DNA of 64,000 bases, from NCBI RefSeq assembly GCF_001442615.1, contig NZ_LMXN01000012.1, forward strand, positions 1 through 64,000, given 5' to 3'. Of this stretch, positions 27,501 through 35,889 are shown piece by piece. Within the stretch, counting starts at the first letter, position 1; the number at the start of each line of letters is the position of its first letter. The notes under the pieces are model-generated. The model was not told the DNA's origin and ran no database searches. It saw only the letters and a list, made by a program, of their open reading frames with translations. Origin of the DNA: Algoriphagus resistens. Its GTDB lineage: Bacteria; Bacteroidota; Bacteroidia; Cytophagales; Cyclobacteriaceae. The translations under genes were made by a program, and so were the position numbers.

Positions 27501-28107
27501 TACTTGGTACACTTCGGCTTTGCTCATTATTCAGAACGTACAAGTCCAGATCGCCATCCAGATCATAATCAATGAACGCAGACCACATAGCATTACCGGA
27601 ATCAGCTATACCATATTCAGAAGCCATTTCCTTGAAGGATATGTTTCCATCGGCATCTTTCCCCTGATTCACAAAAAGCAAATTGTTCCGCTCACCGGGG
27701 CCAAGTTTCATAGCAGAAGCCACATACATATCCATCCAGCCGTCTCCATTGATATCAACTACTGCCACACCTGTGCACCATTGATCAGAAGCAGCTACCC
27801 CTGCCGATTCTGTCGCATCTTCAAAGTTGAAATCACCGAAATTCAGATACAGCTTGTTAGAAACCTGATTTCCGGTAAAATACAGATCGGGTAAGCCGTT
27901 ATTATCAAAATCAGCTACTGCAATCCCACCTCCATTGAATATGTATTCATCCGTAAGAATATTGAAAGAGTCGGACTCTACAATTGTATTGTTAAAATCT
28001 ATACCGGTCTTGCTGGCGGGAATAAGTTCAAATAACGTTGGATCTTTCTTGCAAGAAGAAAAGGTTAAAAGGAATAAAACCAAAAGGGCAGAGTAAGAAA
28101 ACTTCAT
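24583..28107 (-). CDS. Large VCBS/FG-GAP and ASPIC/UnbV surface lipoprotein
   Basis: This 1174-residue protein has a lipoprotein signal (LTFSSCKK, Cys near 19). The N-terminal propeller (about 35-480) has repeated FG-GAP loops such as DFDNNGLPDLYFTGNQ, DINGDGWMDMYVAS and DLDGDGDLDYVVNN. An ASPIC/UnbV-like domain lies around 500-600 (IRLNLLGTKLNPQGLGAKVVI). A second propeller follows (650-1080), then a UnbV-like tail. Members are surface proteins commonly placed after SusC/SusD genes. It follows susD on the same strand after 146 bp, but a strong terminator lies between, so it may have its own promoter or depend on read-through. The ligand is unknown. Confidence 0.85.
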   Translation of the reverse strand: MKFSYSALLVLFLLTFSSCKKDPTLFELIPASKTGIDFNNTIVESDSFNILTDEYIFNGGGIAVADFDNNGLPDLYFTGNQVSNKLYLNFGDFNFEDATESAGVAASDQWCTGVAVVDINGDGWMDMYVASAMKLGPGERNNLLFVNQGKDADGNISFKEMASEYGIADSGNAMWSAFIDYDLDGDLDLYVLNNEQSRSVPSNYRLKITDGSAINNDAFYRNNGDGTFTDVTLEAGITIEGYGLGVLVSDLNNDGWPDIHVSNDYVTNDILYINNQDGTFSNQSKDILRHQSQFSMGADISDFNNDAKPDIITLDMLGEDNYRKKTTIGNNSYQVYISNEQWDYEYQYVRNMLHMNNGADVPFSEVGMMAGIYQTDWSWAPLFGDVDNDGYRDLLVTNGFPRDITDKDFANYRADVGNIASKRQLLDSIPIVKIPNYAFRNNGNLTFTDQGSAWGLNKPSFSNGAAFVDLDGDGDLDYVVNNINDPAFVFENTLTNSEKKNNFIRLNLLGTKLNPQGLGAKVVISLPDGSHLYQEQQVVRGYMSSIDEVLHFGLGDASEITSIQVIWPDGKENSLDNVKPNQLIEVDYSEAKQGKNQLAIIDSESPDALFSEVSLTKGLDYTHEEEDKIDFNIQRVIPHKLSQYGPSLAVGDVNSDRIEDLVVGSASGFAPRLFIQEVDGKFTEKELIPEEGNFFEEMGILLFDIDNDSDLDMYLVGGSNEFSSNATEYSDRLFLNDGGGNFTLDKDFSSVKASGSTVRGADFDGDGFMDLFVGGRTPVAQYPFPDKSYLLQNINGQLQDVTDEIAPDLRNVGMVTDAVWSDVDADKLVDLVVVGELMEITVFKNLGDRLIKLENTGLENYLGWWNSITSGDFDQDGDTDFIVGNLGENNSHHPTVERPVKIYAKDFDNNGSVDPITFAYYKDREGNYNSFPSHFWGDLYGQSPMFRRKFERYKLYALSTEQSLFTEQEKQNALILTGNYDKSVYIENLGGGKFEVHRLPTLAQIAPVNGLATEDVNGDGFPDVVMIGNDYGNEIFVGRLDAHLGLVLLGDGKGGFTPMSPQESGFVVPGDGKALVKISSAQGDPLFIASQNRGKLLMFQRQSAQSGRSVTPGQEVMAVILELENGQKQRIETGLGSGFLSQSGREIFLPQGVKGIQLQDYKGNIKDVDMGSLD

Positions 28108-28201
28108 AGTAAATAGGTTGGGTACTTGGGTTGAGCTGAATTTAGCATTTTTGAATTATAAGCGAAATATCCTCCACGTTTTTTAGGACGATGCAATGGT
28201 A

Positions 28202-28230
28202 CAAAAAAGAGGGAGGCAATTGCCTCCCTC
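28202..28230 (-). terminator. Intrinsic terminator of the susCD unit
   Basis: A perfect 22-bp inverted repeat, GAGGGAGGCAA / TTGCCTCCCTC (28209-28230), is followed on the minus strand by six U. It lies 24 bases after the susD stop. Confidence 0.9.
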
Positions 28231-28253
28231 ATATAATTGTTTAAATCAACTTA

Positions 28254-29981
28254 TTAAAACCCTGGATTTTGAACCAGAATATCTGGTCCTATCAAGTCAA
28301 TTTGTCCTTGAGGGATTGGAAGCAATTTATGCTTGTCAGTGAAGCTTGCTCCACCCATTTGTGATTGAAGCAAGGTACCCTCAAGAGCAAAATACGCGTC
28401 CATTTCGGCTTGAACTGTATTCCAGCGTACAAGGTCATAAAATCTATGTCCTTCCATACCTAACTCAAGCTTGCGCTCGAACCGGACTGCTTTTCTAGCC
28501 ATATCAGCACTAGCCCAAGGCGAAGTATAAAGACCAATTGTATATTTAGCAGCTGCAGAGCCATTTCCTCTCATCAACTTAGAATCGATTGCTCTTTGTC
28601 TCACTCTATTAACGTAGGTTCGTGCCTGCTCTAAGTTGCCTAGTTCAATTTCTGCCTCAGCAGCCATCAATAATACATCGGCAAAACGGATGATCATGAT
28701 ATTGATACCTGTATAGCCTGGCGTCCAAGAACTGTTATCTAAGAATCCTGATTTTTCTTCTTGAGTGTAAACATACTTCTTAGGAGAATAGGGTCCTGCC
28801 CAGTCTTGTTTTCTAATCCATGCTTTTCCTTTGTGATCACTCCAGTCAAGATACGGAATACCTCTCCGTCCCACAGTATGATCCAAACGTGGGTCTAAAT
28901 TCCCAGTATCCGGAGTAAAAGCAGCAGCTGATTCAAGATTCATATCATTCTTTACCCGATTTGCAGCATCATTATAACTACCATCCAACAACGGGAGTCC
29001 ATTTGCATCTGTTCTGAAAGAATTCACAAAGGTAAAGCTCGGTGCAAAGAACCCGCAACATCCACCCGGTACCCCATCAGAGGCATAAGGAAAGTTCAGA
29101 TCAAATTCAGGGTTAGCATTGTTTACAGACCCGGTTCCTGCGGCAGATTGATATGCCCAGATAGACTCTTCATGGTTGTCATTAGCTCCTCTAAACGCAT
29201 CGTCGTAATAAGGCACCAAGTCATACTTTTTGCCATTGCTTGTTTTGCCATTGGCAATTACGTCATCAAACAACGTCTTAGCTTCTGTCCACTTTTCTTG
29301 ATATAAGTAAACTTTTGCCAGGTAAGACTTCGCTGCCCAAACATTTATCCTACCAACTTCAGTCTGTGTATCAGGAAGATTTGATATAGCAAACTCCAGG
29401 TCAGCCTCTATTAGGGGCCAGAGATCACGATCATTCTTCACCAACTCTATACCTGCATCATAATCCACGGTTTCATCCACATAGGGAGTATCTCCGAAGT
29501 TACGTTTTAGCTGGAAGTAAAAGTGGCCTCTCAAGAATCTGGCTTGTGCAGCTATTCTGGCCACATCTGCATCTGTCACATCTGGTCCTTTTTCAGCTAA
29601 AAGGGCCATCACGTTGTTTGCCCGTGCAATCCCCTCGTACAAACCTCTCCAATTTTCCGCAGGATTGACATTGGTGGCATCAGTTTCAAAACGTTGGATA
29701 GGATTTAATGTGTTAAAATCCCCCGGATCAGTCCCTTTATTAGCATCACCACCTCTTATGCTGCCCCAAACCCAGTTTGAAGGCGAAGCCATTCTTAGGT
29801 TTCGCCCATTGACCTGGGAATATACCGCGATTAAGGATGCATCTATTCCCGCCAAAGAAACGAGGTTAGGTTTAGCTAACTGCCCTGTGGGCGGCACATC
29901 TAAGTAATCGTCACAACTGACCGCAAACATCATAATGCATGAAGCCGCTATCACACCTATTTTTAATTTTATGCTTTTCAT
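28254..29981 (-). CDS. SusD/RagB nutrient-binding outer-membrane lipoprotein
   Basis: This 575-residue protein has a lipobox MFAVSCDDYLDVPPTGQL, the hallmark SusD start. The SusD-like helical TPR core is seen in ARFLRGHFYFQLKRNFGDTPYVDETVD, AKSYLAKVYLYQEKWTEAKTLFDDVI and ADVLLMAAEAEIELGNLEQARTYVNRVR. The C-terminus has RKAVRFERKLELGMEGHRFYDLVRW and HKLLPIPQGQIDL, both strongly conserved. It caps the SusC pore encoded directly upstream and captures a polymer or peptide ligand that cannot be named from sequence. Confidence 0.96.
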   Translation of the reverse strand: MKSIKLKIGVIAASCIMMFAVSCDDYLDVPPTGQLAKPNLVSLAGIDASLIAVYSQVNGRNLRMASPSNWVWGSIRGGDANKGTDPGDFNTLNPIQRFETDATNVNPAENWRGLYEGIARANNVMALLAEKGPDVTDADVARIAAQARFLRGHFYFQLKRNFGDTPYVDETVDYDAGIELVKNDRDLWPLIEADLEFAISNLPDTQTEVGRINVWAAKSYLAKVYLYQEKWTEAKTLFDDVIANGKTSNGKKYDLVPYYDDAFRGANDNHEESIWAYQSAAGTGSVNNANPEFDLNFPYASDGVPGGCCGFFAPSFTFVNSFRTDANGLPLLDGSYNDAANRVKNDMNLESAAAFTPDTGNLDPRLDHTVGRRGIPYLDWSDHKGKAWIRKQDWAGPYSPKKYVYTQEEKSGFLDNSSWTPGYTGINIMIIRFADVLLMAAEAEIELGNLEQARTYVNRVRQRAIDSKLMRGNGSAAAKYTIGLYTSPWASADMARKAVRFERKLELGMEGHRFYDLVRWNTVQAEMDAYFALEGTLLQSQMGGASFTDKHKLLPIPQGQIDLIGPDILVQNPGF

Positions 29982-30036
29982 AATGTTATCTCTATTATAG
30001 TTCTATAATTAGAATACCTTTTTCAGGATTCTTTGA

Positions 30037-33000
30037 TTAGAAGCTTAGGTTCAAACCGAAAGTATATCCTCTTGTAGTAGGGTAGTTACCCACGTCTACA
30101 CCGAAAGTCAAATCAGCATTACCCCCTACTGCCGGATCCAATCCTGAATAGCCTGTAACGGTTAATAAGTTATTCGCAGAAGCAAATACTCTCAACCTCT
30201 CAAGTTTCCATCTTTCTAACAGAGATGCTGGCAGTGTATAGCCTAACGTCACATTTTGTAATCTCAAATAGGAACCGTTCTCTACATAAAATGAACTACC
30301 TACATTTGAAGTAGAAAAGTTGGCAGCTTTTTCCACAATTGGGATAGTTGCATTTAAGTTCTGAGGAGTCCACGCATCCTTCAAACGTTCTGAGATAGCA
30401 GCGCCTTCAAAGGTTGAATAGAAATCTGTAAACCATCTGGACTGATTCCATACCTCATTTCCAAGAGAGGTGTACCAGTACATAGAGAAGTCAAAATCCT
30501 TATACCCTAAGGTGAAGTTCACACCACCTGTGAAGTCCGGAACGGGAGACCCTAAATAGGTCCTATCTGCCGGGGTGATCGCTCCATCTCCATCTATATC
30601 CCTATATTTGAAACGGCCCGGGGCGGCTCCTTCTTGCGTTGCATGAGTGGACACATCTTCTGCAGAGCTAAATAATCCTTCCACTTGATAACCGAAGAAA
30701 GAAGAAAGAGATCTGTTCAGTTGGTTTCTTATCGGCTGGATCCCTCTGTAGCTTGGAGTAGCATCTCCTGAAGTAATGTACTCTACACCATCTGCCAAAT
30801 ACGTAATTTCATTCTTCAAGAATCCACCGGTCACATTTACTTCATACGTAAAAGCGCTAGACAGATTACCCCTGGTTACTACTTGAAAATCAATACCTTG
30901 ATTAAGCATCTTACCAATATTCACAGATGGTGCCTGTCCATTATAACCTGCAGTCTCTGTAACCGGTAATTGGAACAATAAGTCTTTGGTATCCTTTTTC
31001 CAAATATCCAATATCACATCCAGACGCCCATTGAAGAAGGTACCGTCAAAACCAATGTTTTGGGTCACAGCAGTTTCCCACTGTGCATCTGCATTTCCGA
31101 GGCGTGATCTTCTGAAACCAACAATTGCTCCGCTGTTTGATCCCGTAATATCATAGGAAGACTCTCCTACACCACCTGCATATAAGAAATATTGATTATT
31201 TGGATCAACGTTATTGGAATTACCCATCTGTCCCCAACCACCACGGATTTTCAAATCATCAATCCAGGTAGCACTGGACATAAAACCTTCTGAAGAAATT
31301 CTCCAAGCCGCAGAAAACGCAGGGAAAGTACCGTATCGACTATTTGCTCCAAATCTTGAAGATCCATCACGTCGTACTACAGCACTCAATAAATACTTAT
31401 CATTGTAAGCATAGTTCACTCTCGCGAAAAGAGACAAGAAGTTCACCCCTTTGTATAGGTTAGAATTCACCACCCTAGTTGCAACGGGAAGGTTAGAAAT
31501 ATTCACGTAGTTGATATCCGTAGTGAATGGATTCTGACCACTTGCACTAATGTTTCTTCCCTGACCAGTATTTAATGCCTCCTGACCTAATAATACATCA
31601 AATGAATGCTTATCAAAAGTCTTTTTCCAGTTCACTGTATTAGTGAAAGTATAGCCGAAGTTAAATCCGGAACCTTCGCTATAACCAAAGGCAGAATTGT
31701 TTTCAGAATTTTCATATTGCAATCTTGTATAGCTCCAGTTGTAATAGTTGCTATAATTTATACCAATAGACGATCTAAAGGTCAAATTTTCGATGGGCTC
31801 ATACTCAATGTATATGTTACCAAAAGCACTGGTACCAAAACCTCTATTATCTGCTAGCCCTTCGCGCTCAGCTACCGGGTTACGTGGGTTATTAAATCCT
31901 CCGGAAGCTGTTCCGGCATACCCACCAAATTCATCATAAATAGGAATAATAGAAGGCATACGGAAAGCCGATAAGATCGCATTCTCATCCTGGGAGACAC
32001 CCTGTCCGCCGCTTCCTCCTCCTTGACCTAATACCTGGCGATAGGTCCCCTGGAAGTTTTCACCTACCCGGATCTTTGGAGTAACGTCGAATTCGGAATT
32101 TGCACGGAAGGTGTAACGCTTAAAGCTATTGTTAAGCAATATACCGTCCTGATCCTGATAGCTAAACCCTACAAAGAATCTGCTAGTCTCCGATCCACCG
32201 TTAAAGCCTAATGAATGTCTCTGAATAGGCGCTACCCGTGTAATTGCATCATACCAGTCAGTACCTTCTCCTGTAGCGGCTCTAGTCAACTGAAGAACAG
32301 CCCCTTTGGTACGGTCAACATTGTACCACTCACGCTGCTGTTCTAATTCAGCTGCAGAAAGTGGGCCTGGCTGTCCAGTGCTATTTGATAAAGCACCATC
32401 ACTTGCCTGGGAAATTTTGCTCAGATAATATGGCAATACAGGTGACGATCCTGTTCCAAATTGTGGGTGAGAATAGTCTGGGGTTTCACCATCCACCGCG
32501 GCTTGATTTGTCTCTGCTAACCAGGTATAAGTTGCGAAATCCTGAGGATTCATCATATCTAAACCTTTGCCTGGGTCAGTAGCTCCAAACATTCCATTAT
32601 AATCTACTCTTAATTTCTTGTTCCCTCTTTTGCCACGCTTTGTAGTATAGATGATAACTCCGTTTGCTGCTCTTGCTCCATAAATTGAAGCTGCCGCCGC
32701 ATCTTTCAACACCGTGGTTGATTCGATATCATCCGGATTAAGGAAATCAGTATTGTCCACAGGAACACCATCCACAATGTAAAGGGGTTGATTACCACCA
32801 AAGGCACCGAAACCACGTATACGAACGATAGATGAAGTACCAGGCTGTCCATTGGTAACTACAGTCACCCCTGAGACACGACCCTGAAGTGTCTGCTCAA
32901 TGTTACCTGTAGGTATCACAGAAAGATCTTTTGGATCGACAGTGGCTATAGCCCCAGTCGTTTCTCTCCTGCTGTCAATGGTGTATCCGGTTACTACCAT

Positions 33001-33318
33001 TTCAGTCAAAGTCTGCTCATCGGGAGCAAGTTTAACATCCACGATGCTTCTGTTTCCTACAGCTTGCTCCACTTTGCTGTAGCCGATAAATGAGAAAACC
33101 AGAATGGCATCATCATTTGGTACATTGAGGGAGAATTTCCCGTCAATATCAGTTGCCGTACCAGTAGTAGTCCCCTTCACCAGGACTGAAACCCCAGGAA
33201 GTCCAACATCATACTCATCCAGCACAGTTCCTGTCACGGTTTTTTGCGCAAAGGCAGCCGCACCAGTGAGAACTAAGAGCACAAAAAGCGCACTTAGATT
33301 TTTGTAAATATTTTTCAT
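30037..33318 (-). CDS. SusC/RagA TonB-linked outer-membrane transporter
   Basis: This protein of about 1093 residues starts at MKNIYKN, which gives a clean signal peptide ending AAFAQ; an upstream in-frame ATG at 33354 would precede it. A carboxypeptidase-regulatory-like domain (KTVTGTVLDEYDVGLPGVSV) is followed by a TonB plug. The plug includes GFGAFGGNQPLYIVDGVP and TVLKDAAAASIYGARAANGVIIYTTKRG, the SusC signature. The beta-barrel runs to the C-terminal aromatic strand TRGYTFGLNLSF. It forms the import channel with SusD. No glycoside hydrolase is nearby, so the cargo may be peptide or glycopeptide rather than polysaccharide. Confidence 0.95.
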   Translation of the reverse strand: MKNIYKNLSALFVLLVLTGAAAFAQKTVTGTVLDEYDVGLPGVSVLVKGTTTGTATDIDGKFSLNVPNDDAILVFSFIGYSKVEQAVGNRSIVDVKLAPDEQTLTEMVVTGYTIDSRRETTGAIATVDPKDLSVIPTGNIEQTLQGRVSGVTVVTNGQPGTSSIVRIRGFGAFGGNQPLYIVDGVPVDNTDFLNPDDIESTTVLKDAAAASIYGARAANGVIIYTTKRGKRGNKKLRVDYNGMFGATDPGKGLDMMNPQDFATYTWLAETNQAAVDGETPDYSHPQFGTGSSPVLPYYLSKISQASDGALSNSTGQPGPLSAAELEQQREWYNVDRTKGAVLQLTRAATGEGTDWYDAITRVAPIQRHSLGFNGGSETSRFFVGFSYQDQDGILLNNSFKRYTFRANSEFDVTPKIRVGENFQGTYRQVLGQGGGSGGQGVSQDENAILSAFRMPSIIPIYDEFGGYAGTASGGFNNPRNPVAEREGLADNRGFGTSAFGNIYIEYEPIENLTFRSSIGINYSNYYNWSYTRLQYENSENNSAFGYSEGSGFNFGYTFTNTVNWKKTFDKHSFDVLLGQEALNTGQGRNISASGQNPFTTDINYVNISNLPVATRVVNSNLYKGVNFLSLFARVNYAYNDKYLLSAVVRRDGSSRFGANSRYGTFPAFSAAWRISSEGFMSSATWIDDLKIRGGWGQMGNSNNVDPNNQYFLYAGGVGESSYDITGSNSGAIVGFRRSRLGNADAQWETAVTQNIGFDGTFFNGRLDVILDIWKKDTKDLLFQLPVTETAGYNGQAPSVNIGKMLNQGIDFQVVTRGNLSSAFTYEVNVTGGFLKNEITYLADGVEYITSGDATPSYRGIQPIRNQLNRSLSSFFGYQVEGLFSSAEDVSTHATQEGAAPGRFKYRDIDGDGAITPADRTYLGSPVPDFTGGVNFTLGYKDFDFSMYWYTSLGNEVWNQSRWFTDFYSTFEGAAISERLKDAWTPQNLNATIPIVEKAANFSTSNVGSSFYVENGSYLRLQNVTLGYTLPASLLERWKLERLRVFASANNLLTVTGYSGLDPAVGGNADLTFGVDVGNYPTTRGYTFGLNLSF

Positions 33319-33376
33319 AAAGATAGATAGATTGGGTAACAAGATTAATTTCAAAAACTTGTCATTTTTATTGGTT

Positions 33377-33394
33377 GCCGCAATCGATTGCGGC
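33377..33394. promoter_or_regulatory. LacI-family-like palindromic operator upstream of susC
   Basis: GCCGCAATCGATTGCGGC is a perfect 18-bp palindrome centred about 68 bp upstream of the susC ATG. Its core CAATCGATTG matches the LacI/PurR-type operator pattern (GCAAnCGnTTGC). It stands out as GC-rich within AT-rich surroundings. No LacI-family regulator is encoded in the window. The rest of the 33319-33806 gap has an HTH-like gene fragment and otherwise AT-rich sequence. Confidence 0.6.
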
Positions 33395-33482
33395 CTCGCT
33401 CAAAATAATAGCAAAAGATAATCTCCCGATCTACGGGAAGCTTTTGCGACTATACCGTGGTTTTTATTTTAAACCAGCTTAT

Positions 33483-33587
33483 AAGAAACCTTTAGGCTTG
33501 AGAGCATCTGTAGCTGATGCTATAGGGGTGAGCAAACTACTTCTAAGTAGAATAATAGGTCATAGGCAAATATTTTGGGTTACGTAA
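33483..33587 (+). pseudogene. Possible HigA/XRE-type antitoxin fragment
   Basis: A short plus-strand frame ending in TAA at 33587 reads KKPLGLRASVADAIGVSK and then LLLSRIIGHRQ. This resembles the HTH core of HigA-type antitoxins (PLGL, then A-x-x-IGVS, LSRI, and a G-K/H-R turn). It lacks the usual N-terminal PGE-L segment and ends right after the turn. It would be a relic upstream of susC. The similarity is short and could be chance. Confidence 0.3.
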
Positions 33588-33806
33588 ATTGTACTAAAGC
33601 ATCAATGTTAAAAATTCCTAAACAAATTTCAAATCCAAAGGCAAAAATAAAATTTGGATTTTTATTAGGTCTACCGCACTAATCTACTTTTTTAACATTA
33701 AATACTACATAAATTTAACGTATTTAATGAGCTTACCAAAAATCAAAATAATACAATTTGGAATTTCCCACTTATGCCACTAGGTGATGTATTAAGTAAT
33801 TGTTAC

Positions 33807-35609
33807 TTATTTTTCATTATTACTAACAGAAGGCCTGAAAATTTGAAAAAATTCATCTGATGACCTGATTTCTTCAAAAATCGGATCTACCAATGCTTTC
33901 TGATAAATTAATTCACTTGCGTGAATTGCCTTATCCAATTGCAAGAGTGCTACCTCTTTTTGCCCGCTTTTTGCAGCTACCATAGCCAATCCATAAAAAC
34001 CATATCCATAATTCCTTCCTGCCATCACTGATTCCTCAAAGGACAAGCTGGCATTGGCATAATCCCCAGCAAGAAAATAGGCTAAACCCTTATTGAAAAA
34101 ATCCTTCGGTTCAGAATACGGGTACTCAAAGCGCAATGTAGCCAACTTATAATCCCCTCTCATAATGTCCAGCGCCCCTCTCAAGCTCTCGTTGAATTTG
34201 AGGAAATCCTGATTTCGGGTCAACACTGATGCATCAGAGAGTATTTTATATGCCTCCCATGTTTTTCCCTGCAACACTAATATTTGACCCTGGTTATGCA
34301 ATACGTAAGGGTTTCTTTCAATTTTGGCTGCCTGGTAAAGCAGCTCATTTGCTTCCTTCCACAACCTGATTTTTGTCACCTGGTCCAATGTTCGCTGGGC
34401 TAAGCGCATCTTTACTACAGCCAGATTATTATATGGAATTACCGAACTGAACAACTCGGTCATCTTACTGTAAATTTTGGCCTTATCATCCAGCCTTGGC
34501 GCAGTCTCTCCGGCAATAGTCCAATCTGCCAGATCAAGCTCCGAATTGACAGAAGTTTCTTCCAGCGCTTTTTGAAGTAAGGCATTTTGCGATTGATTAA
34601 GCCCAGGGAGTGGCTTCGCCACAACTTCAACTTTGACCGCTCTCAGTCTGGGAAATAAGTCACTGGCAACCTGGTTGAACCCTGGAATCTTTTTTAACGC
34701 CTGTGATTGGCTCTGATAATCGGCCCCATTCAGCAAAACAGCATAATACTGATCCTTCCTGCGGGTAGAAAGATCCTCATATTCCCGAAGAAGCAATCTA
34801 AAATCAAACCAGTCATTCCATCGCGACTTTATTTCTACGATACTGTCCCTAAGGGCTATATTAGACGCTTCCAACATCCGCTTTACTGCTTCCGCTCTGT
34901 CCATCCCTAACTTGCTGCTCTTCCCCTCTGAACTTTCGGGTGATTGGGTTCCTGTAATCCTAAAGGATACTACTGATGAATTTTCGGTCAAAAACTCCTT
35001 CAGGTCGGTTATCGCCTGCTTATTGGCTGTATTCATCTTTAAAGAAGAAGAACCAGCCTCAAACTTGATAAGAAATTCCTTTGATCGGGAAAGATCGGTA
35101 TCCATCACGCCAGTGGAAATGAAAAGCCCTACCTGAGGAATTGGTTCATCGGGGTTCACTTTCCCTATTTTTGCCAATAACGGCGTAGTAATCACCCCTC
35201 GGGCCAGTATTTTTTTCTGTTGAGCTTGTGTCTGGTTTTTTCTGCCCTGGAAAAACTGTATCTCTAAGAAAGCTCCTTCCATCCAAGGCTCATAAGCAAG
35301 GACAAAGGATTTCTTATACGAGTATGCAGCCACATTTTTGGTTAATTCAAATTCTTCGAAAAGCATAGAGTTCTCTGAAGATTTCAATAACAACTTGACC
35401 GTAGGGTTTCTTGGACTGAGAGCAGATTCTATAGGAATGCTGCCTGACACTTCAAATCGGACTGAATCCCTCTCAAACTCCAGCTTACCTGGAGTTACCT
35501 TGGAATCTTTCAAAAAATCGGTTTCGGGCATTATTATTGAACTGGCCACAAAAGGCATTAATACGATCAACAACAAAACATAAATCTTCTTAAACAATCG
35601 GTCTATCAT
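33807..35609 (-). CDS. Exported TPR protein with OmpA-like segment
   Basis: This 600-residue protein has an N-terminal hydrophobic signal (YVLLLIVLMPFVASS). Residues about 30-150 are beta-rich and unassigned. Residues about 170-330 resemble a degenerate OmpA-like fold: IKFEAGSSSLKMNTANKQAI, ITGTQSPES, and a GMDRAEAVKRMLEASN helix in the place of the usual RA-x-x-V element. Residues about 385-595 are TPR-like helices (PYVLHNQGQILVLQGKTWEAY, FNKGLAYFLAGDYANASLSFEESV, GFYGLAMVAAKSGQKEVALLQLDKAI). A scaffold at the envelope is inferred. It lies upstream of susC on the same strand but about 490 bp away, so it is probably separate. Confidence 0.7.
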   Translation of the reverse strand: MIDRLFKKIYVLLLIVLMPFVASSIIMPETDFLKDSKVTPGKLEFERDSVRFEVSGSIPIESALSPRNPTVKLLLKSSENSMLFEEFELTKNVAAYSYKKSFVLAYEPWMEGAFLEIQFFQGRKNQTQAQQKKILARGVITTPLLAKIGKVNPDEPIPQVGLFISTGVMDTDLSRSKEFLIKFEAGSSSLKMNTANKQAITDLKEFLTENSSVVSFRITGTQSPESSEGKSSKLGMDRAEAVKRMLEASNIALRDSIVEIKSRWNDWFDFRLLLREYEDLSTRRKDQYYAVLLNGADYQSQSQALKKIPGFNQVASDLFPRLRAVKVEVVAKPLPGLNQSQNALLQKALEETSVNSELDLADWTIAGETAPRLDDKAKIYSKMTELFSSVIPYNNLAVVKMRLAQRTLDQVTKIRLWKEANELLYQAAKIERNPYVLHNQGQILVLQGKTWEAYKILSDASVLTRNQDFLKFNESLRGALDIMRGDYKLATLRFEYPYSEPKDFFNKGLAYFLAGDYANASLSFEESVMAGRNYGYGFYGLAMVAAKSGQKEVALLQLDKAIHASELIYQKALVDPIFEEIRSSDEFFQIFRPSVSNNEK

Positions 35610-35670
35610 TCTTATTTATTAATTCACAGGACTTTTGCCTAAATTTACCGTAACGAAATCCTTTATTATT

Positions 35671-35889
35671 ATGGAAAAACTGAAAATTTTCTTCGAAGAA
35701 AGAGCATTTGGAGTTTGCTCCCGCTTGGGTGAAAAGCTCAACTTCCCTATTGACAGCATTCGTTTATTCTTTATTTATGCCTCCTTTGTTACCATGGGCT
35801 CACCCGTGATCCTTTACGTGAGTATGGCCATGACCATGAAAATCAGAAAGTTCTTCAGAAAAAAGAACAATCCTTTACTTTTTGATTAA
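35671..35889 (+). CDS. PspC domain protein
   Basis: This 72-residue protein consists of one PspC domain: GVCSRLGEKLNFPIDSIRLFFIYASFVTMGSPVILYVSMAMTM, with one or two membrane segments and a basic tail KIRKFFRKKNN. PspC-like proteins act at the inner membrane in envelope-stress responses. The start MEKLKIFF fits the family better than the in-frame ATG-like positions upstream. It converges on the glycosyltransferase gene, the two overlapping by 4 bp at their 3' ends. Confidence 0.85.
   Translation: MEKLKIFFEERAFGVCSRLGEKLNFPIDSIRLFFIYASFVTMGSPVILYVSMAMTMKIRKFFRKKNNPLLFD

Noticed and set aside
27328..27894. Plus-strand open frame of 188 codons
   Set aside because: Antisense shadow of the calcium-loop repeats in the large VCBS gene.
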